A DNA stretch of 64,000 nucleotides from Nonomuraea sp. SYSU D8015 (GCF_008065375.1 NZ_VJYI01000007.1:1-64000); one strand, 5' to 3'; shown: positions 16,137 to 24,674, numbered from the stretch's first letter. A program made the numbers and translations. Notes: a model not told the origin generated them from the letters alone.

Positions 16137-17417
16137 ATGGAGCTGCCCGACCCGCGTACCGTGCTGGCGGCCGCCGCGTCCGTGATGCAGGCACCGATCG
16201 GCGCCATGCTGGAACCCCTGTCACAGGCGCTGGCGGAGTTCCAGCCGCACAGGGCGGTGGCCATGCTCACTGGCGACTGCGCCCGGCATCCCATGAAAAC
16301 CCATGGCGAGACGGCGATCACCCAGAAGATCACCAGCACTGAGCTGGCCCGCGTGGGCGGCACGGTCGGCGTGGGTGAGCCGTGGTCCGGCCGGGCGCGC
16401 CTCGCCGGCCAGGACCTCCCCCTGCTCGCCGTCGCGTCCCGCCCGCCCGGGGCCTCCGGCGCCCTGCTCGTCGTGGTGACCCGCGGCGGAACCGAGCCCA
16501 CAGGCCCAGTACGCGAGCTCGTGCAGCGGCTGTGGGATCTCGTCGCCCTGCAGCTGATGCACCGGGCGGAGAACCTTCCGCCCGCCGATCTCCACGGCAA
16601 CCGGCTGGCCGCCGGAGAACGCGCCCGTGCCGTCGCCGAGCTCACCAACACCCACGCCGCCACGCTCCAATCCCTGCTCGGCACGTTGCGCAGCCGTACG
16701 CTCGACGACGCCGCCGCCCGGCGCACCGCCACCGACCTGGCGGTCGCGGCGCTGATCGAGCTGCGCACCGCGGCCGACCTGGATTCCTCGCTGAGCGAGG
16801 AGCCGGCTGGAGCGGCCTTCGACCGGTTGGCCGGCAAGCTCGCGCCGCTGATCCGCCACAGCCACGTGTCCCTGGAATTGGCCGGCCCGCGCGACCGTGA
16901 CCACGCCCTCCCCGCGGACATCGCCAACACCGCCCAGGCACTGGTACGGGGAGCCGTCGTGACCCTGCTCGATCAGGACGGCCTGACCAGGATCCGCGTG
17001 GCCTGGGAGCCGGCGGAGTCTGAGCTCCACCTGGTCGTCCGCGACGACGGGCCGGGCACGCTGGCGGCCGACGCCCTGCCCATGCGCCGTCTGGCCGAGC
17101 TGGCGGCCGCCGCGGGGGGCCGATGGTCCCTCGACGCCGTGCCCGGCTGGGGCACCACGATGAGCGCCGCGCTGCCGCTCGCACCGCCCGCGTCCCAGCC
17201 TCCGGACGCCGCGCTGGCCGCGCTCAAGCCGCGAGAGGTCGAAGTGCTCGAACGGGTGGCGCGCGGTCTGCGCAACCGGCAGATCGCCGAAGACCTGCTG
17301 ATCAGCGAGCACACTGTGAAGTACCACGTGGCCAACATTCTGGACAAGCTCGGCGTGGACACCCGCACGGAGGCCGCCGCACTCGCGCACTCCTCCGGCC
17401 TGGCCACGCTCGCCTGA
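16137..17417 (+). CDS. LuxR family regulator fused to a degenerate sensor-kinase-like module
   Basis: A 426-aa cytoplasmic protein. Residues about 1-140 are an undefined sensor-like part. Residues about 160-215 are helical and resemble a dimerisation region, but no phospho-accepting His motif is clear. Residues about 225-345 resemble a GHKL ATPase: the G1 box DDGPG at 304-308 and a GWGT near 340 are kept while the N-box lacks its Asn. Residues about 365-420 are a LuxR helix-turn-helix (LKPREVEVLERVARGLRNRQ, LISEHTVKYHVANIL). Kinase-like sensing and DNA binding in one chain suggest a one-component regulator. It probably controls the divergent oxidoreductase pair. Confidence 0.82.
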   Translation: MELPDPRTVLAAAASVMQAPIGAMLEPLSQALAEFQPHRAVAMLTGDCARHPMKTHGETAITQKITSTELARVGGTVGVGEPWSGRARLAGQDLPLLAVASRPPGASGALLVVVTRGGTEPTGPVRELVQRLWDLVALQLMHRAENLPPADLHGNRLAAGERARAVAELTNTHAATLQSLLGTLRSRTLDDAAARRTATDLAVAALIELRTAADLDSSLSEEPAGAAFDRLAGKLAPLIRHSHVSLELAGPRDRDHALPADIANTAQALVRGAVVTLLDQDGLTRIRVAWEPAESELHLVVRDDGPGTLAADALPMRRLAELAAAAGGRWSLDAVPGWGTTMSAALPLAPPASQPPDAALAALKPREVEVLERVARGLRNRQIAEDLLISEHTVKYHVANILDKLGVDTRTEAAALAHSSGLATLA

Positions 17418-17442
17418 CCGCGGGTCTCGACGGCGGGCCGGT

Positions 17443-17498
17443 GGAGAGGGCGTCTCGCCCCTAACCAGCGCAAGCGACAAGAGGCGCCCGCTCTCTCC
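17443..17498. terminator. imperfect bidirectional terminator
   Basis: GGAGAGGGCGTCTC pairs imperfectly with GAGGCGCCCGCTCTCTCC between two convergent genes (stop at 17417 and stop at 17500). Both genes end within 30 bases of the hairpin. Confidence 0.55.
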
Positions 17499-17499
17499 T

Positions 17500-17631
17500 T
17501 CAGCTGTCTCGTCGGCGGGTCCACCACAGGACCGTCGCGGCGCCCAGGAGCAGCAGCGCGACCCCGATGAACCCCTCGGTGCCGCCGTGGGGTGCGACGT
17601 GCCCGGTGTGGGCCAGCAGGGTTGCCGTCAT
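17500..17631 (-). CDS. single-helix membrane peptide of 43 aa
   Basis: The ATG at 17631 overlaps the stop of the preceding membrane-protein gene (ATGA), and the 43-codon frame encodes MTATLLAHTGHVAPHGGTEG followed by a hydrophobic helix and a basic end (WWTRRRDS). The helix with a positive C-terminus is a normal membrane anchor. Tight coupling to the larger membrane protein suggests a shared complex. Function is unknown. Confidence 0.65.
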   Translation of the reverse strand: MTATLLAHTGHVAPHGGTEGFIGVALLLLGAATVLWWTRRRDS

Positions 17632-18191
17632 CGCAGGTGGAAGGTGGTCGCGACGGCCGGGGCCTCGGCGAGGTGGATGGTGTGGGTGGTCGCGATGTGC
17701 AGCCAGGCGTTGCCGGTCCGCAGCGTGGTGACGGCCTTCGCAAGACCCCAGAACGCGACTTGCGTGAACCATGCGAGGGACAGGGCGACCTGCGCGAGCG
17801 AGCCCCAGGCGAGGAACGCCTCGGTGATGTTGAGGGCGCCGTACGCGAGGGCGGACAGGACCGATCCGGTCACCCACGATCGCGCCAGGACCGACAGCCG
17901 CGGGGTCAGCAGCGACTGAGTCGTGATCATGATGGGCAGGAACGACCCGAGAGTGAACAGCACGAGGGTGAGCGCGTGCCCGGTGACGGACGTCGTGTAG
18001 TACTCCGGGGTGGCGACGAAGAAGATCGGCGAGAGTCCGACGAGGATGAAGTACGGCACCCACACTTTCGGCCGGTAGAACCGCAGCAGCATGCTGTCTG
18101 GGCGGTAGCCCAGCCGGTAGCGGAAGAACCAGTACGGCAGCACCGCGAGGGTGACGAAGTTGAAGATCGCCCAGGTCAGGGTGGTCGTCAT
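17628..18191 (-). CDS. multi-pass membrane protein, unrecognised
   Basis: A 187-aa integral membrane protein with about five helices (first LTWAIFNFVTLAVLPYWFF, then PYFILVGLSPIFFVA, LTLVLFTLGSFLPIMITT, and two more). I do not recognise the family. The start at 18191 has GAGAGG six bases upstream. Its ATG overlaps the ATG of the divergent TetR gene in the sequence CATG, and its stop overlaps the 43-aa gene. Regulation by the divergent TetR protein is likely. Confidence 0.7.
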   Translation of the reverse strand: MTTTLTWAIFNFVTLAVLPYWFFRYRLGYRPDSMLLRFYRPKVWVPYFILVGLSPIFFVATPEYYTTSVTGHALTLVLFTLGSFLPIMITTQSLLTPRLSVLARSWVTGSVLSALAYGALNITEAFLAWGSLAQVALSLAWFTQVAFWGLAKAVTTLRTGNAWLHIATTHTIHLAEAPAVATTFHLR

Positions 18192-18885
18192 GGAGGACCT
18201 CTCAGAGAAGACGACCGCCTCCACCGGCCTCCGGGCCCGCCGCCGCCAGGAGCTGCTCGCCGCCATCCGCACCGCCGCCCTCGAGGAACTGCGCCGGTCC
18301 GGGGCCGCCGGCCTGTCCCTGCGCGCCGTCGCCCGCGACGTGGGGATCGCCGTCTCCGCCCTCTACCGGTACTTCCCGAGCCGCGACGAGCTGCTGACCG
18401 ACCTTATCGTCGCCGCGTTCGACCAGCACGCCGACTCCGTCGAGGCCGGCGGCGCGCACGACGACGTGGGAGAGGCGCTCCACGGGGCCATGCAGGCGTA
18501 CCGGGACTGGGCCGTGGCACACCCGGCCGAGTTCGGGCTCGCGTACGGGGCGCCGGTCCCCGGCTACGTCGCGCCGCCGGAACACACCGTGCGGGCCGGC
18601 ACCCGCATCGGCCGGTTCGCCCTCGGGCTACTCGCCCGCGCCCACGCCGAAGGCCGCCTCGACCCCGACACGCTTCACCGGCGCGCCGCCCGCCTATCAC
18701 CGGGCACCGCCGAACAGCTCGAGACCTGGGCCGAACGGCACGAGCAGCGGGTGCCGACCGAGGTCCTCGCCATCTGGCTCGACCTGTTCGTGCACCTACA
18801 CGGCCTGGTGTCCATGGAGGTGTTCGGTCTGCTCGACGATCCTGACTCCCGAGCTCGGGTGCCGTCCGGGGCGCGTGGTTCCTGA
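18190..18885 (+). CDS. TetR family regulator
   Basis: A 231-aa repressor. The helix-turn-helix covers about 20-65 (RQELLAAIRTAALEELRRSG, LRAVARDVGIAVSALYRYFP, SRDELLTDLI), followed by a C-terminal TetR_C_13-like ligand domain (AMQAYRDWAVAHPAEFGLAY and WLDLFVHLHGLVSMEVFGLL). ATG at 18190 overlaps the opposite ATG at 18191; a GTG at 18151 would extend it by 13 residues into the neighbour. Because there is no gap, each promoter must lie in the other gene. The last dozen residues are poorly family-like where the gene meets a decayed transporter. Confidence 0.82.
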   Translation: MEDLSEKTTASTGLRARRRQELLAAIRTAALEELRRSGAAGLSLRAVARDVGIAVSALYRYFPSRDELLTDLIVAAFDQHADSVEAGGAHDDVGEALHGAMQAYRDWAVAHPAEFGLAYGAPVPGYVAPPEHTVRAGTRIGRFALGLLARAHAEGRLDPDTLHRRAARLSPGTAEQLETWAERHEQRVPTEVLAIWLDLFVHLHGLVSMEVFGLLDDPDSRARVPSGARGS

Positions 18886-18958
18886 CGGCCGCGGCGAACA
18901 GTCCGTACACGGCGAAGACCGTGAACGTCATCAGCACCGAAACGCCATCGAGCGGATC
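18870..18958 (-). pseudogene. LysE-type transporter fragment
   Basis: A minus-strand frame encodes GDPLDGVSVLMTFTVFAVYG then LFAAAVRNH, which resembles a late helix of LysE family amino-acid exporters. It is about 30 residues long and ends where the TetR gene ends. The match is short and hydrophobic, so the assignment is weak. Confidence 0.3.
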
Positions 18959-19011
18959 TCCAACACGCCAGCACTCGCTCGCACGGTCAGGGGGCGTGAT
19001 GGGGCGAGCGG

Positions 19012-19668
19012 TCATCGGCGCACAGAGCCTCCGGGACGGGGGCCTTGGGGGTTGAAGACGGTTCGTACGGCAGCTTCATCGCCTTCGATGTCGACGAGCC
19101 CAAGGGTGTCGTCGAGGGTGAGCACACCCGCTGCCAGCCCGAGAACGATCGAGGCGTCAGCGCGCACGACGGCATCGAGCTCGCGACCATCATGCAGGCT
19201 CACATCCATGCCCGAGCGCGTCGTCCTCAGCTGGAGCAGGCGGTCGTCGACCGCGATCCCCACCGTCGATGACCGGCGTGCGGCCGTCTTGCCGGCGAGC
19301 AGGGCTGAGAGAGCTAGGACGAGCCAGTCGGCACAGAAGTGGTCGCCGCCCGGTCCGCGCGCCATTAGTGGCGTGGACCAGCGGATGAGGCTCTCGACCG
19401 GCTCCCGGAGCTCGGCGCCCCACGGGGTGAGGGCGTACACGATGGCGTTGCCCTCTTCGGCCAGCCGCCGCTCGACCACTCCGGCGGTCTCAAGCTCGCG
19501 GAGGCGGTCGGCGAGCAGGTTGGTGGCTACGCCAGGGAGGCCCTCGATCAGCTCGCGGTAGCGGGCGGGAGCTATGAGGAGTTGGCGGACAATGAGCAGA
19601 TTCCACCGGTCGCCCACGACATCGAGCGCCCTGGCGAGACCGCAGTACTGGCCGTAGCTTCGACTCAT
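19012..19668 (-). CDS. HxlR family regulator with C-terminal SCP2-like domain
   Basis: A 218-aa protein. Residues 1-100 are an HxlR winged helix (SYGQYCGLARALDVVGDRWN, LLIVRQLLIAPARYRELIEG, TNLLADRLRELETAGVVERR). Residues about 105-215 form a beta-rich sterol-carrier-like domain (DDRLLQLRTTRSGMDVSLHD, VRADASIVLGLAAGVLTL), common in this regulator group. It diverges from the maleylpyruvate-isomerase-like gene with two inverted repeats in between. Confidence 0.87.
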   Translation of the reverse strand: MSRSYGQYCGLARALDVVGDRWNLLIVRQLLIAPARYRELIEGLPGVATNLLADRLRELETAGVVERRLAEEGNAIVYALTPWGAELREPVESLIRWSTPLMARGPGGDHFCADWLVLALSALLAGKTAARRSSTVGIAVDDRLLQLRTTRSGMDVSLHDGRELDAVVRADASIVLGLAAGVLTLDDTLGLVDIEGDEAAVRTVFNPQGPRPGGSVRR

Positions 19669-19676
19669 TCCACCTA

Positions 19677-19718
19677 CTTGATAATCTCAAGCTTGCCTGA
19701 CTATATCTAGCATAGTCA
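19677..19718. promoter_or_regulatory. two inverted repeats, candidate HxlR operators
   Basis: TGACTAT-ATCTAGC-ATAGTCA (19698-19718, perfect 7-bp arms) and CTTGA-TAATC-TCAAG (19677-19691) lie in an unusually A/T-rich 67-base gap between the HxlR gene and the plus-strand mini-ORF at 19736. HxlR proteins bind such dyads upstream of their own gene and the divergent target. Confidence 0.6.
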
Positions 19719-19735
19719 TCGAAAGAAGGGCGGCC

Positions 19736-19879
19736 ATGGCCGGCGCGGGAAGGCCTGCGTGGATAGACGACGAGCTGTTCCCGTTCGAGAGCCGCTGCGT
19801 CGCCCCCGACTATCCCGGCTTCGGACACCCATACCCCAGGCGAGGCCCAATTCTGATGCCCAGGAAGGTGCCGACATGA
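19736..19879 (+). pseudogene. haloalkane dehalogenase-like gene collapsed to 47 codons
   Basis: ATG with AAGAAGGG upstream starts a frame reading AWIDDELFPFESR, the conserved beginning of haloalkane-dehalogenase-type alpha/beta hydrolases, and continues without a break into CVAPDYPGFG, a motif that normally lies about 50 residues later. The rest is lost and the frame stops at 19879, overlapping the next start (ATGA). An internal in-frame deletion plus loss of the C-terminal 80% made this relic, which may now serve only as a translated leader for the next gene. Confidence 0.6.
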
Positions 19880-20712
19880 TCCCGGCTACGACGCACAGTG
19901 GCGCACCCGACACCATGGCCCACGCTCGTGCGGCGTTGCGGGACGTTGTCCCCAGCCTCGTCGCACTTGTGCGGAGCGTCCCTGATGCCGGCTCCGCTTC
20001 GGTCGGTACTTGGACGGTGGGCGATGTCGCGGCCCACCTATCTCATGTATTTCGCTTCGACACCGACGCCGTCGCCGGAAGACCGGTCCCGCAAGCCATA
20101 GTCACGACAGCGGGAATGGCCGAGGTCAACGCGAAGATGCTGGCCGAGGACGGCGAACGGGACCCAGCCGTACTCGCCGATCGCATCGGCACGCTTGCAA
20201 ACGAGTTCGACGACGTCGCGTCGCGTTCGCGAGCGGCCACCGTCGACTGGCTGCAGGGCACCCGTCTGCCGACTTCGGCGGTGGCTTGTCACCTGCTCGA
20301 AGAATGCCTGATCCACGGCCATGACATCGCCAGAGCCCTTGGGCGCCCGTGGCCAATACAGCGTCACCACGCTCTGCTCGCGATCGAGGGCGCCGCATTT
20401 CCGCTTATCGCGGCTCTGCCGCCCAGTGCTTTCTTGAACCAGGAGAAGGCCGGCTCCTTCCGGGCTCGCTTCGAACTGCGCCTGCGTGGAGGTGGACGCA
20501 CGGCGCTTGTCTTCGACGGCGGTTCGTTGACGCTCGACGCGGCGGGCGCACGTGACGTTGACGCCCACATCTCCGCCGACCCTTCGGCCCTCATGCTGGT
20601 GTTCATCGGCCGGCACGGAATAGGGAAACCGCTTCTTGGAGGGAAGCTCGCCGTTTGGGGTCGTCGGCCATGGAAGCTCACCCGCATGTTCACCGTGATA
20701 AGCCCTCCTTAG
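19876..20712 (+). CDS. maleylpyruvate isomerase / DinB-like mycothiol-dependent family protein
   Basis: A 278-aa protein. The N-terminal four-helix part has WTVGDVAAHLSHVFRFDTDA and HLLEECLIHGHDIARALGRP, giving the metal-binding His set typical of the mycothiol-dependent maleylpyruvate isomerase fold; the C-terminal part (about 185-270) resembles an SCP2-like domain ending in ISADPSALMLVFIGR. Members use mycothiol in isomerisation or detoxification. GGAAGG precedes ATG 19876, which overlaps the stop of the upstream relic. The divergent HxlR gene carries a similar SCP2-like domain. Confidence 0.82.
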   Translation: MIPATTHSGAPDTMAHARAALRDVVPSLVALVRSVPDAGSASVGTWTVGDVAAHLSHVFRFDTDAVAGRPVPQAIVTTAGMAEVNAKMLAEDGERDPAVLADRIGTLANEFDDVASRSRAATVDWLQGTRLPTSAVACHLLEECLIHGHDIARALGRPWPIQRHHALLAIEGAAFPLIAALPPSAFLNQEKAGSFRARFELRLRGGGRTALVFDGGSLTLDAAGARDVDAHISADPSALMLVFIGRHGIGKPLLGGKLAVWGRRPWKLTRMFTVISPP

Positions 20713-21599
20713 CCCGCTCGTCGGACGATCAGCCAGCACCAGTTCGGCGGGCGTCCGCCCCCCGCGACCTGCGGGGAGCGGACTTGAAGACCTGCAACCG
20801 CTTCCACTGCGCGGCGGCGCACCGTTCTCCACATGCGACCCACCCTCGCTCCAAGATCGACAAGTGGAGTCAAGCTCGTTCCCGCTGGATGCGTTCCCGT
20901 CCCATCTCACTGGGCTTGGTGGGAATGATGTGCCCTGGGTTTCATGGAGTCGCACCGAACTCGGGGCGCATCGGAGCCTTCGTCAATGCCGGACGGTTCA
21001 CGGCCGGTCGGCGACGATCTGCTCGTTCCGCTCGTCAATGCGGGTGAACACCTGCTCGACCGTGGGGGCGAGCAGCCGATCCAGACGGACGTCGACTGCC
21101 GATGGGGCAGCTGACCGCTAGGTCATGTCCTTGCGGAGGGCTCTGATCCCGCACCCGATTCGGGTGTTTTCACATATCGCCCCGGCCGCCGTGACGGCGG
21201 CCGGGGCGTTGACGTTTGCGCTCCAGGTTCCCCGCTGGAGCTCTGCTAGGTTACGACCAAATATCCGTTCTGTATAGATTTGCCGTGTGATGACTTGTGT
21301 GGCCCCGACGGCATCACGGTCCGGGTGACCGTGCTCCGCACCGCGCCCCTCTACAAGGTCACCAGGTCGCCCATCGGCGCCGGCATTTCCTCGCCTACGC
21401 GGCCGCCGTCGACGGCGTGGCGCAGGGGGCGGATGGACCGCGCCGACCTCGTCGAAGTCATCGCCCTGCCCGTCGGCGAGGCGCGTCAGGTCTCCTCGCC
21501 GTCGTCCTCGTCGGCAGGATACTCGTGAGTCAAGCCCTGAAGGCGGGACGGGACGCGGCGGAGTTGGCGCGGCAGCTCAAGCCCGTGCTCCTGCTGCGG
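20713..21599. other. long stretch with no intact gene
   Basis: About 890 bases. On the minus strand, near 21000-21105, a frame reads VDVRLDRLLAPTVEQVFTRI and then DERNEQIVADRP before a stop, which looks like a real protein end that has lost its start; I cannot name it. On the plus strand 21280-21528 is open (ITVRVTVLRTAPLYKVTRSP) but unrecognised. A hairpin lies at 21178. The rest appears eroded. Confidence 0.35.
21178..21208. terminator. perfect 14-bp hairpin
   Basis: CGCCCCGGCCGCCG-TGA-CGGCGGCCGGGGCG, a perfect 14-bp stem with a three-base loop. It is a terminator by shape; the gene it once served is not evident. Confidence 0.6.
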
Positions 21600-22270
21600 T
21601 CACTGCGCGGTCCGCGATGGCCGGGACCGATGGGGCCACGGCAGGTTGAGCGGCACGGTGATGACCACTTCCGAGCCGAGATCGCTGCCCACGTCGGTCC
21701 ACACGATCACCGGCCGCCCTCCGACGTCCAGCGTCATCGCCACGTTGGGGCCGGGCCCGTGGCGCATGTTCCGCACCGCGGTGGTCGTGCAGTCGAGTCC
21801 GGTGCAGGTGGCGAGCATGAGCCGGCGGCGTTCGAGGTCCTGGTAGGCCACCAGCGCCCGGCCGGACCGGTCCAGGACCAGCGCCGGGGCGGCGTGCTCG
21901 ACTCCGGCGGGGGCGAGCGTGAGCGAGTCGGCCGCCCCGCAGTCCGGAGTGCGGCAGTCCAGCAGCCGTACCGCGCCGCCGACGGCGCTGCGGTAGGCGA
22001 TCAGCGGCCGGCCGTCCGCCCGTACGGCCAGCGACACGCCGACCTGATCGCCGTACTCCCCGGACTCGTCGAAGCGCTCATTGATGTCGCCCGAGGCCTC
22101 CGCGTCGCGGATGTCCCGCCAGATCGGGGCGACCGGCCGCGTCACCCGTACCTCCTCACAGGCCGGGTCCGAGCAGGAGATCACGTGCATGGCGTCGGTC
22201 AGGCTGCCCAGCCGCACCGCGACCGCGCGCCCGCCCGGCCCCATGGTGACGGCCAGGCTGTGCATGCGCG
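21600..22270 (-). pseudogene. secreted repeat (beta-propeller-like) protein, 5' truncated
   Basis: The minus-strand frame encodes repeated units of about 50 residues with the pattern GRPLIAYRSAVGGAVRLLDC then TPDCG, GRALVAYQDLERRRLMLATC then GLDC, and GRPVIVWTD, with paired cysteines (ISCSDPACEE, LDCRTPDC, ATCTGLDC). This is the style of exported Cys-paired beta-propeller proteins. The 5' part with signal peptide is absent: similarity ends at about 22270, exactly where the plus-strand dehydrogenase fragment begins. Confidence 0.6.
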
Positions 22271-23418
22271 CGCCCGGGGAGTCCAACGGCTCCTTCGCGT
22301 TGGAGAGCGCCATGGACGAGCTGGCCGCCGAGCTCGGCATGGACCCGCTCGACCTGCGCAGGAAGAACGACACGCCGGTCCACCCGGCCGGCGGGCTGCC
22401 TTGGTCGGGCAAGCATCTGGCGGAGTGCTACACGCTGGGCGCCGAGCGGTTCGGCTGGTCGCGGCGCAGTTCCCGGCCCGGCGCGGTCACCGATGGCGAT
22501 TGGCAGGTCGGCCTGGGCATGGCGACCGCGACCTACGGCGCCGGGCGAGGCCAGGCGTCGATCAGGGTACGGCTGTGCGCCGACGGCCGGGCGGTCGTGT
22601 CGGGCACCGGGGCGGACCTCGGCACCGGGCAGTCCACCGTCTGCGCGCTCCTCGCCGCCGACAGCCTCGGCATCCCGGTCGGCCGGGTGGTGCCCGAGCT
22701 CGGCGACTCGGCCACACCTCCGGCGGCCAACGCGGGCGGCTCCGGGTCGACCTCCACCAATGGGCCCGCCGTCCTGCTGGCCGCCGGCGCCGCGAAGGAG
22801 GCGATGGTCAAGCTGGCGGCCGAGCACGAGAAGTCCCCGTTCCACGGCCAGGAGGTCACGTTCTCGGCCGGAGAAGTCGGCGGCCCGGGGCGCATGATGC
22901 CCTTCGGCGAGCTGCTGACCTTGCTTGATGTGCCGGCCGTCGAGGCCATGGCGACCTCGCCGCGAAACCCCGGCCGGGATCACGCCTTCAGGTCGTTCGG
23001 CGCTCACTTCTGCGAGGTGCGGGTCAACCGGTGGACCGGAGAGCCACGTATCACGCGATGGCTGTGCGTCGTGGACGCGGGCACGATCGTCAACGCCAGG
23101 ACGGCCCGCAGCCAGATCGTCGGCGGCATCGTCATGGGGATCGGCCAGGCGCTGCTGGAGGAGCTGCGGATCGAGCCGGAGACGGGCCGGTTCGGCAACG
23201 CCACGATGGCCGACTACCTGGTCCCCGTCAACGCCGACATTCCCCCGATAGATGTGGAGTTTCTGAATTATCCGGACACGCTGCTGAGCGACCTCGGCGC
23301 CCGCGGCATCGGCGAGCTCGGCATCGTCGGGGCGGCGGCGGCCGTGGCGAACGCCGTTCACAACGCGACCGGCAAGCGCATCCGCGATCTCCCCATCACC
23401 CTGGACAAGCTTCTGTGA
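22264..23418 (+). pseudogene. xanthine dehydrogenase family molybdopterin-binding subunit, C-terminal half
   Basis: From MRAPGESNGSFALESAMDEL at 22264 to the stop, about 384 residues align in style with the second half of XdhB/CoxL-type molybdopterin subunits (LGMDPLDLRRKND, GTGADLGTGQSTVCALLAAD, the VVDAGTIVNARTARSQIVGG block, GARGIGELGIVGAAAAVANA with the active-site Glu). The first 350 residues are missing, including the [2Fe-2S]-partner contact region, and no iron-sulfur or FAD subunit gene is nearby. The open frame upstream is antisense to the repeat-protein remnant. It is a 5'-truncated gene. Confidence 0.75.
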
Positions 23419-23532
23419 TGTCGTAAGACGTTCAGAAGGGAGCCTGGTCGCGCGGTGTGCGAGTCGCGGGCCGCGAGTGCCGCCGTTCGCGGGGCCCGAT
23501 GAGTCGGATGCCGGCGGGGAATCTGGCCGGGG

Positions 23533-24177
23533 TCATGACGGCAGGCCGGTCGGATTGGTGGCAAGCACACAGGCGACGGGCGGGTCGAGCTCGAGCGTCT
23601 CGACCCGGAGACGGGTGAAGCCGGCCTCGGTGAGCATGTCCTGGAGCTCTTGGGCGGCTCGGGTCGTGGTGTCCCGGGTGGCACCGGGGCAGCGGGGCTG
23701 GCTGACGAGCGCGATGCGTCCTGCGGGGCGGAGCAGGCGGCGCAGCTCGCGAAGCCGCTCCACCGGGTCGGGCCAGAACCCCACGGAGTTGACGGCGAGG
23801 ATGGCGTCGAGCGGATCGCCGAAGCTCGGCAACTGCTCCACGGAGGCGTGCGTGAGGTGGACGCGGACGGCGGCGGCGTTGCGACGGGCGGCCTGCCGGA
23901 CCATGGCCTGCGAGTGGTCGATGCCGAAGACGTGGCCCCGGGTGGCGCGGCGGGCGAGCTCGGCGATGGCGACGCCGGGACCGAAGCCGATCTCGAGCAC
24001 CCGGTCGGTGGGCTGCACGTCCAGCAACGACACCGCCCAGATGTTGCGTTTCCGGTTGGAGGGGCGATGAGCGAACATCCAGCCGATCGCCCACCCGGCG
24101 ATGCCCCGGGGGTGATGGGCCTGGCGCACCAATTTTCTGAGCGCGCGTTGCTTGAGAGACGTACCTGCTGTCTGCAT
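23533..24177 (-). CDS. class I SAM-dependent methyltransferase
   Basis: A 214-aa cytoplasmic methyltransferase. Motif I is DRVLEIGFGPGVAIAELARR, the acidic residue after strand 2 is in VFGIDHSQAMVRQAARRN, and motif IV is FDAI-like (PLDAILAVNSVGFWPDPVER). The substrate is unknown. It diverges from the MerR gene 38 bases away with a dyad between, so the MerR protein is its likely regulator. Confidence 0.87.
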   Translation of the reverse strand: MQTAGTSLKQRALRKLVRQAHHPRGIAGWAIGWMFAHRPSNRKRNIWAVSLLDVQPTDRVLEIGFGPGVAIAELARRATRGHVFGIDHSQAMVRQAARRNAAAVRVHLTHASVEQLPSFGDPLDAILAVNSVGFWPDPVERLRELRRLLRPAGRIALVSQPRCPGATRDTTTRAAQELQDMLTEAGFTRLRVETLELDPPVACVLATNPTGLPS

Positions 24178-24193
24178 GATCGCCAGTCAACGG

Positions 24194-24211
24194 CTTCAAG
24201 TACGCTTGAAG
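24194..24211. promoter_or_regulatory. MerR-type operator
   Basis: CTTCAAG-TACG-CTTGAAG, perfect 7-bp arms, in the 38-base gap between the methyltransferase and MerR genes. It matches the form of MerR-family operators placed in the spacer of the controlled promoter. Confidence 0.7.
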
Positions 24212-24215
24212 TCAA

Positions 24216-24674
24216 ATGAGTGAGCAGCTGACGATCGGTGAGCTGGCGAGCCGCACGGGTGTCGCCACCTCCGCTCTGCGCTACTGGGAGGAACTCGGCC
24301 TGCTACCGGCGCCTGCCCGGGTCTCAGGCCAACGGCGTTATCCGCCATCGGCGGTCGGGCTGGTCGGCGTGGTCTTGCTGCTGCGAGACGTCGGTTTCAC
24401 GCTGCGGGAGGTCAAAGCGTTGGTCGCCTCTCGTTCGCTGCCTGGCGACGGCTGGCGGGAGCTGTACCAACGCAAGCTCACCGAGCTGGATCAACGGATT
24501 GCCCAGGCTCAGGTGGCACGCACCGCCATCGCCCATGGCCTGGCCTGCCCGCACGAGGACATCTTCGAGTGCTCCAACTTCACCGGCGGGGTCGCGGCGC
24601 TCCTGGCGGGATGTTCTCTCGAAGAGGCTCATGCGCGGGTTCATTCGCATTCTGTGTCACACTCCCGCGCGTGA
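24216..24674 (+). CDS. MerR family regulator
   Basis: A 152-aa regulator. The winged helix covers residues 5-72 (LTIGELASRTGVATSALRYW, RRYPPSAVGLVGVVLLLRDV, FTLREVKALV), a coiled-coil helix follows (about 80-108), and the effector part has CPHEDIFECSNF with Cys at 111 and 119. That cysteine pair is common in MerR proteins of this subgroup and may bind metal or sense redox state; the ligand is unknown. It likely controls itself and the divergent methyltransferase. Confidence 0.87.
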   Translation: MSEQLTIGELASRTGVATSALRYWEELGLLPAPARVSGQRRYPPSAVGLVGVVLLLRDVGFTLREVKALVASRSLPGDGWRELYQRKLTELDQRIAQAQVARTAIAHGLACPHEDIFECSNFTGGVAALLAGCSLEEAHARVHSHSVSHSRA

